This document shows, in pieces, positions 54,563 through 64,000 of a DNA stretch of 64,000 bases. This stretch comes from Eucalyptus grandis (lineage: Eukaryota > Streptophyta > Magnoliopsida > Myrtales > Myrtaceae). The position numbers were made by a program, and so were the translations under genes. Position 1 is the first letter of the stretch. Each line of letters opens with the position of its first letter. Below the pieces are notes generated by a model. The model did no database searches. It saw only the letters and a program-made list of their open reading frames with translations, and was not told the origin of the DNA. The stretch is taken from contig NC_052618.1 in the NCBI RefSeq assembly GCF_016545825.1, positions 42,106,196 to 42,170,195 of the forward strand, written 5' to 3'.

Positions 54563-57500
54563 TCAATCATGAAACAAGTGAGGGTATTTGTGTCTTGCCT
54601 CCTCCTCGAGTTCCCAAGTAGCCTCTCTCTCGGTGTGGTTTTGCCATTGTATTTTTACATAAGGAATAGTTCGTCGCCACAACACCTGATCCTTCTTATC
54701 GACAATGCGAATAGGCTGCTCCTCATATGTCAAGTTCTCTCGTAATCTCAATGGTGTAAAGTCTAGCACATGTTCGGGATTTGGCACATATTTCCGCAAC
54801 AAAGAAATATGGAACACATTATGGACACCTGATAGCGCCGGTGGCAAAGCCAATTTATAAGAGACTTCACCAATTTTCTCTAAGATCAAGAATGGTCCCA
54901 TGTATCTTGGACTTAACTTACCACGTGTGTCAAATCTCATTACACCCTTCGTAGGAGAAACTTTTAAGAATACGTGATCCCCCACATTAAATTCTAACTT
55001 GCGTCTTTTCAGATCCGCATAACTCTTCTAACGACTTTGAGCCGTTTTGAGACGTTCTCGAACCAGCCTAACTTTCTCTTCTGATTGTTGAATGAACTCA
55101 GGGCCAGTTAGTCTTTTCTCACCAACGTCGTTCCAACAAATAGGACTTCTGCATTTTCGGCCATATAAAGCTTCAAAGGGTGCCATCTTAATGCTGGAGT
55201 GATAACTGTTGTTATAAGAAAATTTTGCCAAATGTAGATGTTCATCCCAAGAACTGCCGAAGTCAATGATGCATGATCTCAACATATCCTCTAATGTCTG
55301 GATCGTTCTCTCATTTGTCCATCTGTTTGTGGATGAAAAGCTGTACTCAAGTTGAGTTTAGTGCCCAATGCTCCTTGCAAACTCTTCCAAAAGTTAGATA
55401 CGAACCTAGGATCCCTATCAGAAACAATGCTTACTAGAACTCCGTGAAGCTTCACTATTTCATTAACATATCGCTTTGCCATATCTTCCATTGAAAGGCC
55501 AAATCAATATGACAAAAAGTGAGCAGACTTAGTCAATCGATCAACAATCACCCATATAGCATTCTTACCACTTGGCGTCCTCGGTAGGCCAACTACAAAG
55601 TCCATGGCAATATGCTCCCACTTCCATTTAGGTATCTCTAGAGGTTGCAACTGTCCCACGGGTTTCGATGCTCAATTTTCACTTGCTTTGGCAAACTAAA
55701 CATTGATCGACAAATTTTGTAATATCCTTTTTCATGTTGATCCACCAAAAGTTTTCTCTTAAGTCCCTATACATTTTAGTGCTTCCTGGATGAATTGAAA
55801 ATCTAGTGCTGTGAGCTTCTTGCAGGATCTCCTTTTTCAGCTTTGAGTCCTCAGGAACACACAGTCGCCCACGAAACCTCAAGGATCCGTCTACGTGTAA
55901 ACTAAAATCCGCTTGTCTTCCATTTTCTACACCTTCTTTAAATTTTTGTAATTGGGGATCTTCATTTTGTTCAGCCTTAATTCTGTCAATCAACGTAGGT
56001 TGTACTTGAAGGTTAGCTAACTGAGCACCAAGCCGACGCACCAATACCTCCAAGTCTAACTTCCTCATATCTTCAAGAATGGGTTTCTGATAAGTGAGCA
56101 AAGTTGCCATATTTCCAAAGGATTTACGACTCAAAGCATCCGCTACCACGTTAGCCTTACTCGGATGGTAATTAATGGACAAGTCATAATCCTTCAAAAG
56201 TTCTAGCCACCTTCTTTGCCTCATGTTCAGTTCTTTCTGAGTAAAGATATACTTTAGACTCTTGTGATCGGTAAAGACTTCACATTTTTCACCATACAAA
56301 TAGTGCCGCCATATCTTCAAGGCAAACACAACAACCGCTAACTCCAAATCATGAGTGGGGTAGTTCTTCTCATGTAATTTCAATTGTCTAGAAGCGTAGG
56401 CAATAAATTTACTATTTTGCATAAGAACACAACCCAAACCTTCCTTGGATGCATCACAATAGATTACGAAGCCGCTACTTCCAGAAGGTAGAGTTAGAAT
56501 AGGAGCCGAAACTAGTCGTCTCTTCAATTCTTGAAAACTGCGTTCACATTGGTCTGACCATTCAAATTTAACTTTCTTCTGAGTTAGACGAGTAAGTGGA
56601 CCTGCAATCTTTGAGAATCCCTCTACAAATCGCTTATAATAGCCGGCTAGCCCAAGAAAACTTCTCACTTCTGTAGCATTAGTTGGACGATTCCACTTAA
56701 CAATTGCTTCAACCTTCTTTGGATCCACTAATATGCCATCCTTCGAGATCACATGACCCAAGAATTCTATATGATCAAGCCAAAAATCACACTTACTAAA
56801 TTTGGCATACAACTTCTTTTCATGCAAAGTCTGCAAGACAAACCTCAAGTGTTGTTCGTGCTCTTCTAAACTCTTCGAATACACTAGGATGTCATCAATG
56901 AACACCACAATAAATTTGTCTAGATATTCCCAGAACACTCTGTTCATCAAGTCCATGAAGGTAGCAGGCGCATTTGTTAATCCAAAAGGCATGACGAGAA
57001 ATTCATAATGGCCATACCTTGTTCTGAAAGCGGTTTTAGGCACATCATCTATCTTTATTCAACTGATGATACCCAGAACGAAGGTCGATCTTGGAAAGTA
57101 CCTGAGCTCCCTGAAGTTGATCAAATAAATCATCAATCCAGGGTAAAGGATATTTGTTTTTGACCGTTACCTTGTTAAGCTCTCAGTAATCTATGCAAAG
57201 CCGCATACTACCATCCTTCTTTTTCACAAATAGAACAGGGGCTCCCCAAGGCGAAACACTGGGTCTGATGAAACCCTTGTCCAAAAGCTCTTGTAGCTGC
57301 GTTTTCAATTGTTTCAATTCAGTGGGTGCCATTCGATATGGTGCCTTAGAGATTGGTGTTGTACCGGGTATCAATTCAATACAAAATTCAATTTCTCTAT
57401 CAAGAGGCAAGCCTGGTAGATCCTCAGGAAACACACTTGGAAACTCTTTAACAACAGGAACATCTTCCAACTTCACTACAACCTTGCTTGTGTCTTTTAC

Positions 57501-57632
57501 ACAAGCTAAATAACCACAACAACCCTTTCTCAAAAGTTTCCTCGCTTGCAAGGCCGAGATCAACCTTGGAAAAGTGTTTTGACAACTTCCCGAAAAAGAG
57601 AATTCGGGTTGATTTGGAAGCCTAAATATCAC
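54563..57632 (-). pseudogene. Gypsy pol: reverse transcriptase, RNase H, integrase with chromodomain
   Basis: Read on the minus strand. 57,183-57,632 has the RT start ([33 protein letters not shown]) ended by an in-frame TGA at 57,183. 55,679-57,043 is 454 codons open: [20 protein letters not shown], catalytic FIDDILVYS, RNase H with [13 protein letters not shown] and DALSRK, then the integrase zinc finger ending CLVCQSK at a TGA. 55,291-55,491 is the integrase core ([14 protein letters not shown]), which then shifts frame. 55,028-55,285 is the continuation (ALYGRKCRSP). 54,563-54,985 is the integrase C-terminus and chromodomain (LPPALSGVHNVFHISLL, then WRRTIPYVKIQWQNH). At least three stops and several frame changes make it non-functional. 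Confidence 0.92.
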
Positions 57633-57674
57633 TTTCTTTGAAAAACAATCTACAGTAGCATGATAGGTAGATAA

Positions 57675-59165
57675 TCAATCCATCCCTATAATAACATCGA
57701 AATCTTGAATATTTAACTCCACTAGATCCACAGGCATTTCAACATTATTAATCCGAATCAAACATCTCTTGAACACATGATAAGCAACTAAGAAATCACT
57801 AGTAGGAGTATCAACACGCAATTCACATTCAAGAGGGTCAGACAACACATCAAGCTTCTTTGCAAATTTAGTTGAAATGAATGAGTGCATAGCACTAGGA
57901 TCAAATAACGCATAAGCACATTGTGAGGCAATAAAAATATTACCTGTAACAACTGCGTTAGATGCTGCCGCATCCTCCTTCGTCATCGCAAAAACTTTTC
58001 CACTTGTACTTTGTCTTTGCCGGTTCTCTTGGGGCTTACCAACCAAAGGGGTATTCCTCCGCATGGAACAATGGTGTGATAGGTGCCCTTGACGTCCACA
58101 TAGATAACATGATCTCTTGTCAAAAGGAGGATTCCCTTGTGTAGGACAATCTCGCCGCATGTGTCCCGCTTTCCCACATAAGAAGCATACTCCAGTTTTC
58201 CGATAACACTCACCGCGATGATAACTTCCACATGTATTGCAGGGGCCCTGGTTACTCGGATTTCTAAACTGTCCTGGCCGACTGAAACCTCTTCGCCTTC
58301 CACTAACATTAGTATGGCTATCTTGTACATTTGTGGGCTTAAACCTTTTGGACTGAGGCGCTCCTTGTGTGCCGTGCTTCAGAATGCTTTGTTCCACCTT
58401 GATTGCTCGCTCTAGCACATCCTTATAGGTTGTTAACATAAGAGGTGCAAGTGTAGAATTAATCTCAGGTTGAAGCCCTCCTAGGAAATGGTCGGCCTTA
58501 TCTTCCTCATTTGCTACCAAGTGCTCTGCAAATTTACTCAACTGATTAAAGCGGACTGAATACTCCAAAACCGTGGAGTCACCCTAAGATATATGTACAA
58601 AGTCACCCTTCATCTTTGCCTAGAATGACTTTGGAGAGAATTGAGCATTGAACGCCTTTTTAAAGTCCTCCCAGGATATAATAACATCCCTACCTCCAAG
58701 ATTTGGCTTCATTCCATCCCACCAAAACTCTGCTTCACCTTCCAAGTATTGGGTGGCAAATTTAACCTTTCAATCCTCAGGAACCTCTTCAGCTTCAAAG
58801 ATCCCATCAATCTTTTTAATCCAACGCTCAGCCGCGAGAGGATCAACTTTCCCATCAAAAGTGGGTGGTTTTGCCTTTCTAAATTGGGCAAAAGTGCCTG
58901 AACCAGTCGCTCCATCTCCAGTTAATTCTTTTGCTTGGCGATACCAATGGATCATTGCTTGTTCAAATTCAGATCAACGGGCTGGCTCTTGATTATCTTC
59001 TCTGACCTCACGCAAGTCAGGACTCCTATCAAAGCGGTCCTCAAGTCTCCTTCTCAACGACACAACTCAAGAAGCTTGAGGCATGTCTCTAGCATCAGGG
59101 GTAGCGACTCGTTTGCCTTTGCTGCTTCTACGAAGCGAGGCAAGAGTCTCAAAGTCAGTACGCAT
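57675..59165 (-). pseudogene. Gypsy gag and protease, broken
   Basis: Starts at ATG 59,163-59,165. The N-terminal half has stops (near 59,070 and 58,980) and frame changes. The 297-codon open block 57,675-58,568 has the gag C-terminus, three cysteine-rich motifs (CNTCGSYHRGEC, CFLCGKAGHMRRDC, CYLCGRQGHLSHHC) and then the protease. At the protease active site the protein reads LFDPSAMHSF where the family has D-S/T-G-A. The aspartate is kept but the glycine and following residues are changed, so protease would be inactive even if expressed. Confidence 0.85.
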
Positions 59166-59283
59166 GATCACCTGAATCCAAGAATGAAATTACACCTTAG
59201 AGTCTAAAAGACTAACGCAAAAATAAAATCTATCACACAACCTCACAACGTCCCATAACCACATCTAAAAAGATCAAAACTTA

Positions 59284-59295
59284 GGCTCGATACCA
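59284..59295 (-). other. Primer binding site of the gypsy element
   Basis: Minus strand TGGTATCGAGCC five bases inside the 5' LTR: the tRNA-Met site TGGTATCAGAGCC with one base missing. Confidence 0.8.
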
Positions 59296-59300
59296 AAATA

Positions 59301-59395
59301 TGTCACACCCTAAAAACACAAAGAATGGGGATGACACGGCCGTCCTTCCACATGAAGGACGCAGCCTCAAACACAATCAACAACCTGATATCATC

Positions 59396-59434
<39 letters not shown>

Positions 59435-61351
59435 AACCATATATACATATCGGATAGACCAACAGATTGGTTGCAACATCGAGTTTCTATAATCCATCAA
59501 AAGAAATATACAATTAGAACTCGGACAATCCAACCATTAGCAAGGAATATGTACACCATTTCTTTTGACTATACCCAAAAATAGAACTCCCCAAAAAGTT
59601 TCCCACCGACGGCACACTCGCTCTATTCGCCGCTAACCGAGGAACCTGAAAAGATTAAAGGAGGAGTGGAATGAGCAACAACAGCTCAGTGAGTAGTACA
59701 TAATAGTTTCTATAATAGTTTCTATAATAGTTATTTGATATCATCAAAGTTTTATACTAATATGGAAAATTCATTTAAATCACCATCAAAAGTCAAGTAT
59801 CAATGGTCAAGTCCATGGAATAATCTCTCCATCAAATATCACATATAGAATCTCCATCAAATATCGCATATCAATGGTCCATCCATTGATTAATCTATTG
59901 CTCAATATTCCACCATGGTCATGACACAACGCCTTGTGACAAGGCGACCAAGCTTTTCCCCTTGGCAAAGTCTTCACCTATAAAGCCGATAGCTAGGCCC
60001 AGAAGGATATCCTAAACCTGGTATGCATATCCCAAAAACCCCTAACTGGGTTCACAGTCATATTGAGCATAAATAACCATCCTCAAATACCAGAAATCCA
60101 ATTCAGAAATTAATATCTTAAACCAAACAAATAACATTTGCAGCATAACCCACCATCCATTTCATATCAATTTCTCAAATCGTTATAAACATTTCCATAA
60201 ATCAATCGCAAAGCAATTTCATATATATATTTCTCCACTTACTTTGTATATCACGCTTTTCAAACATTCAAAATCAACCAAAGAGTAGCAATTGCTCGAT
60301 CTGGCTTTTATGCATAAAAAAGCTCTCCTCAATTCAATGTATATACATATATACTTCAAGACATGAATTTTTTTTTTTCAAAATCAAAGAAGATATAGTA
60401 CCACTCACCTCGTCGCCTACGACCAAACGACGAACGATACTCGTATGGTCGAACTCAAGGCCCTATCAAATAATCAAGGAATAATGTTAAAATCTAATAA
60501 AACTCTTATCTTAACTACGGAATGACTAACTTATGCCTTAATCTAACAAAAGGACTTCTACGCGCTAACAAATCGCATAACTAAAGCAATTGCTCAAGTC
60601 GTTCGCAACACGGAGATTAAACGCAACACTTGATCATGCCTTAACTTCCTCCTCCGAACCCCAATCCAAACAATTTTTTAGTCAATAGAGAGGCCTTGAC
60701 ACATATAATAAGAATCCCAACTTCACCGTCCCAAAATCAAGCCGAAAGATGACAAACTACGGCCCCAAAGCTGCTGGACGCATACTGTTCACTGCGCGCG
60801 GGAAACTTTGAAATTTTGTTTTGGACAAACCACAAGCTCAAATCACGATCTGTAAAATCCCACGGCTTCACAACACCCTAAACTATCATTCCCACAAAAA
60901 TACACAGCTCAACGACTCCAAAATCAGACTTCGCCACTTGATTTTCCAACAATTCCGAATTTGAGCCCTAAACTCATAAATAACTTCACTTGGACTAACG
61001 AGGGGCCTAATCTCTTACTGGGTGCTGCGTTATGGAGTAGAGTCGGCTTGGCGAGGCATCCGTGGCGTGCATGTGCCAAAACCCCCTTCCTTTCTTTCCC
61101 TTTCTCCTCTTCTTCTTCTTCTTCTTCTTCTTTTCTTTCTTTTCTTTCTGGTGCCCGAACGTTGGTTTTCTTCCTTTTTATCTCTTCCCTTTTCTTTTTG
61201 TTTTCTTTCTCTCTCTCTCTCTCTTCTCTTTTCCCTCTCTCCCAAAGACTCTCGATTCCTCTCTCTTTGCTGCAGTTTCAACCTTTTCTTTTCTTCTTTG
61301 ACTTTTCAACATTTCTTTCCTTCTTTTGGGGCCCACCAGTCTACTATTACA
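59301..61351 (-). repeat. 5' LTR of the gypsy element
   Basis: Direct repeat partner of 52,364-54,516, starting (minus strand) TGTAATAGTAGACTGG and ending GGGTGTGACA. It contains an (AT)n tract at 59,399-59,432 that the partner lacks and a short local duplication (tagtttctata, 59,702-59,730). Confidence 0.9.
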
Positions 61352-62878
61352 CATATTGCACTTCGATCGATAAAATAGAACGTGCGAATAACTTTGCTTG
61401 ATCACCACGTTAATATCTTCCCCTTTTTGACTAAAGTCCATGACACATATCGTACTTTGATCATGATGTTTACGGCTTCCTTTCACTTAACACGGAATAA
61501 CCTATGTACAATTTATGTCTTATAATCTGCTTATAAACTTACAATTCACGGTAATTATGATTTAGCCATATGAACATCCTCACTCGAAATTGTCGCTGTA
61601 GAGTGGGCAATTCTATCTGGTTGAAGATTCACGCTTCCAACTTATGGATCATTTATGAAAAGAAAGTATTGGCGGAGATAGAAAACCGCACGGTAGTCAA
61701 CTTGGACGCTTGGTCGTGCTGGCCAACATGCCAAACCCGGGTCAGGTTTTTCTTAGAAATTAATTAATATTTTTCCGAATAAAAATAATTAAAAAAATGA
61801 AGCTATTTTTTGTCAAATAATAACAAAGATACTTGAAGAAAATTAACGACAAACTCTTATTCAATTAAACCAATTAAAATAAAAGCAGCTCTTCACATAA
61901 TTTGAAAAAAACGAATTGCACATAATGGTGTCCTTGTAACGACAACACACAAATTACATCACAAGAGAATGTTTGATAAATTCAGTGTCTTTGAAGCCGT
62001 GTCCTCACCATAATTGAAATGATATAATGTCGCCGTTGTCCTCATTCTTCAACACTACTCTCTTTCTTTACATTTGATGACAGAAAATTAGCTCTGTTGA
62101 TGAGCTATGCTAACATGGGTTATCAATCTCTAAAAAGACTTAGCAACTTAAAGGGATAGCTAATCAGAGCAAATAAATTTTAATAACTAAATAAAAAATT
62201 AAGTAAATTAGGAAAGAACAATTAAACGGTGGCAACTCAAATGAAAATTCATAATTTAATGGACAAAAGTTGGTAAATTACTCTAATTTAGATTAAAAAT
62301 TTCATGTAAAAGTTAGTAAAATTGAAACGTCAGTAGGCTATGCAAACAAGAGTTGGTAAGTTAGTACAAAAATTGGTAATTTGCCAACTGTAAAAAATTG
62401 ATGATTTCAGAAAAATCTTGATAAATTACCAAAATGTTACGTGGAGAAAAAAGTCACAAGTTATTCTTTTTTGCAAACAGTTTTTTTTTTTTCAAAGTTA
62501 TCATTGTCAAAAAAACCTCTCGTTACCATTTTAATTGCGGAAAATTGAACGTAGATATGAGATTAGTTATCTAGTCCAAAAGGCATATATGAGATCTAGT
62601 ACATTAAAGATCTAAGAGGTTCTTCCAACGTAACTTGGCCAAAAAATTAGGATCCATTTTGGAACAATAAAATCGTTCATATGTGGCATGCATACTAGTT
62701 TTTACAGAAACAATAATGAAAAAAAGAGAGTAACTTTCCAATTTTCATGTAATGCAATAACCATTTGAATCAATTTCCTGGTTTTTTCCTTTCCATATAA
62801 AAGAACTTTTGCTTTTCTTTTTAACATGAGTGTGCTATTTCACTAGTCATTCTAATGGAGAGATTGTTTTCTTAAAAA
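61352..62878 (+). repeat. Duplicated intergenic block, copy 2 (empty sites)
   Basis: Paralogue of 38,262-41,300 without the 768-bp element (junction 61,982-61,984) and without the solo LTR (junction 62,707-62,711). It begins exactly at the gypsy 5' LTR edge and ends where the 62,878 MITE starts. A few other small indels, for example a ~20-base gap near 62,778. Confidence 0.88.
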
Positions 62879-63218
62879 GTGTTAATACCCTGAAAAACCC
62901 CAAACTGGTACACCTATGACAAATTTACTCCAAACTATTTTTTTGACCATCAAAAAGCCTAAACTGATATACTTTTGACAAATTTATCCCAAACTGGGAC
63001 ACTTGTGACAAATTTACCTTATGTTAGTTTTCGTTAAATTCTATTGTCAAATTATTAAGTTAAATTACACGTAATAGTTGATTAATATACTAATTTGAGA
63101 TTTTACGCTCTGTTTGTCACAGTTTACAATTTTTGTGATTTTTTTCTGGTATTAATCTAATTTAGCGGAGGGTATATTTGTCATAAAGTTTGGGATTTTT
63201 TTTTGCAGTCGAATAAAT
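62878..63218. mobile_element. MITE, same family as 407-1450
   Basis: The left arm (ataccctgaaaaaccccaaac, then tgacaaatttactccaaact) and right arm (gtatatttgtcataaag, tttgggattttt) are inverted complements. No coding sequence. The arm pattern repeats internally (three catttgt/tgacaaattta words). Confidence 0.65.
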
Positions 63219-63224
63219 TAGTTT

Positions 63225-64000
63225 TGTGGCACCCCCGAACCACCTTAGGTTACCACAGGCACCTAATGTTACACCTAATTTCATCTCTTAGAAGAAGCAT
63301 CATAAATCATAGGCATTTTCTTTTTTTTAAAACAGTCACAGCGCGACTCATTAGCGGAAGCAAAATATAATATCGCCATATCTCCCTCCATCAACCATGA
63401 TACAATTGCACACCACTAAACATCATAAGAAAATATAAAGCCATGCCACTTTTATTTACATATTTTTGTGATGGATTTTTTTCGCGGGTCGATACAACAA
63501 AAGAAAGCCAAGATTTTCAGCTACACTTGGCCATATCCCAAAAAGATACTACGACCCCTAAAGTAATCACATGACGTCCTCCATCTAACAGCAGCGGCTA
63601 CTCCCAAAAAGAAACACCAGCTCTCTACCCTTCACGCAGCCATCACACCCATCCAGGTGCGTCGGGCGGTGGTGGCGGCAGCATCCCCCTAATCACTCCG
63701 TCTCGGTGGACATGAACTGACAGAAACTCCTGAATAACAGGGCCCTCAGCCAGGCCTACATCGTACATAACCAGCACTTGCACTCGCACAAAAGTCAGTC
63801 CGGGGACGAAGACGCAGTTGATCTCCGAACACTCTACCTCTACATCCGATGGGAGGCCATAGAAGGTGCCTCGTGTGATGGTAGGAAGTGGCATCTTTCT
63901 AATCTGAAATGTTGGTCCCTGAAGGGATGAGTACAACTACTCAGCAGGTAAAGGATCCAATAACCACTCAATGCATCATGCCACACAATCATCACAATCA
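63225..64000 (-). mobile_element. Probable edge of another gypsy LTR
   Basis: Begins tgtggcacccccgaacc, comparable to the tgtcacacccc edge of the gypsy LTRs in this window, and runs off the end. Near 63,930 caactactcagcaggta resembles the caacagctcagtgagtag of those LTRs. The minus-strand frame 63,643-63,936 (97 codons ending PPPPPPDAPGWV) has no recognised domain. Calling it an LTR is inference; the rest of the element would lie beyond the window. Confidence 0.35.

Larger units (their letters stand above)
52364..61351 (-). mobile_element. Ty3/gypsy chromovirus (Tekay/Del type), degenerate
   Basis: Two direct repeats of 2153 and 2051 bases (52,364-54,516 and 59,301-61,351), with ends TGTAATA...TGTGACA on the minus strand, bound an internal region. 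The order is primer site, gag with zinc knuckles, protease, reverse transcriptase, RNase H, integrase with C-terminal chromodomain, polypurine tract. This order and the chromodomain identify a gypsy chromovirus; long LTRs and the primer site fit Tekay/Del. Gag and pol carry stops and frameshifts. The two flanks do not give a 5-bp target duplication, and the left flank begins with a second primer site, so the element is probably a recombinant. Confidence 0.9.

Noticed and set aside
54134..54570. Open frames of 90-120 codons rich in Ser/Leu/Phe or Arg/Glu
   Set aside because: They lie in the gypsy LTR across CT and TTC repeats, and the partner LTR frames differ in length.

Overview
The window is plant nuclear DNA. 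It is AT-rich and full of transposable elements. Plant-specific content includes a receptor-like protein (RLP) gene of the EIX/Cf type, a LINE of the plant L1 type carrying an RNase H domain, a Ty3/gypsy chromovirus with a plant tRNA-Met primer site, and a large endogenous pararetrovirus (Caulimoviridae). The mix suggests a woody eudicot. I cannot name the species from sequence alone. A Myrtales-type genome would fit, but that is a guess. Only one gene looks intact: the RLP at 41,747-43,975 (+).

Layout. 1-5 kb: non-coding DNA with two nested inverted-repeat (MITE-like) elements (407-1450) and a hAT-like non-autonomous element (1794-2854). 5.6-10.2 kb: a segment present in two long copies and a third partial one. 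It carries RLP upstream sequence, a five-unit 54-bp minisatellite (6991-7258) and an RLP 5' end that breaks off (7392-7505). 11.3-17.35 kb: a complete but dead LINE on the minus strand with a 16-bp target-site duplication. 17.36-18.3 kb: an RLP repeat fragment, RLP upstream sequence and half of a MITE. 19.2-37.4 kb: a tandem array of endogenous pararetrovirus genomes, all on the minus strand. It holds two near-complete genomes (A 19.18-26.88 kb, C 29.06-36.77 kb), a partial copy of ORF2 plus intergenic region (B 26.9-29.0 kb), a reverse-transcriptase fragment (D 36.8-37.36 kb) and a small inverted protease piece at one junction. The array lies between (TA)n tracts inside what looks like an older MITE. 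38.26-41.3 kb: a block duplicated at 61.35-62.88 kb. The second copy supplies empty sites that define a 768-bp inverted-repeat element and a 724-bp solo LTR in the first copy. 41.4-48.5 kb: the intact RLP, then a badly decayed tandem RLP copy. 49.8-51.2 kb: an exon-like GC-rich stretch, a copia-like LTR remnant and a small hAT-like MITE. 52.36-61.35 kb: a Ty3/gypsy chromovirus on the minus strand with ~2.1-kb LTRs and broken gag-pol. 63.2-64 kb: probably the edge of another gypsy LTR.

Overall this looks like a decaying cluster of RLP resistance-type genes, spread by local duplication and interrupted by successive insertions. None of the mobile elements can be autonomous as read: every large ORF carries in-frame stops or frameshifts, and many of the stops fit C-to-T change at methylatable cytosines. 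The viral array keeps three copies of its intergenic promoter region and two tRNA-Met primer sites, so it may still be transcribed or make small RNAs even though its proteins are broken. All coordinates were read by eye, and domain boundaries are approximate.
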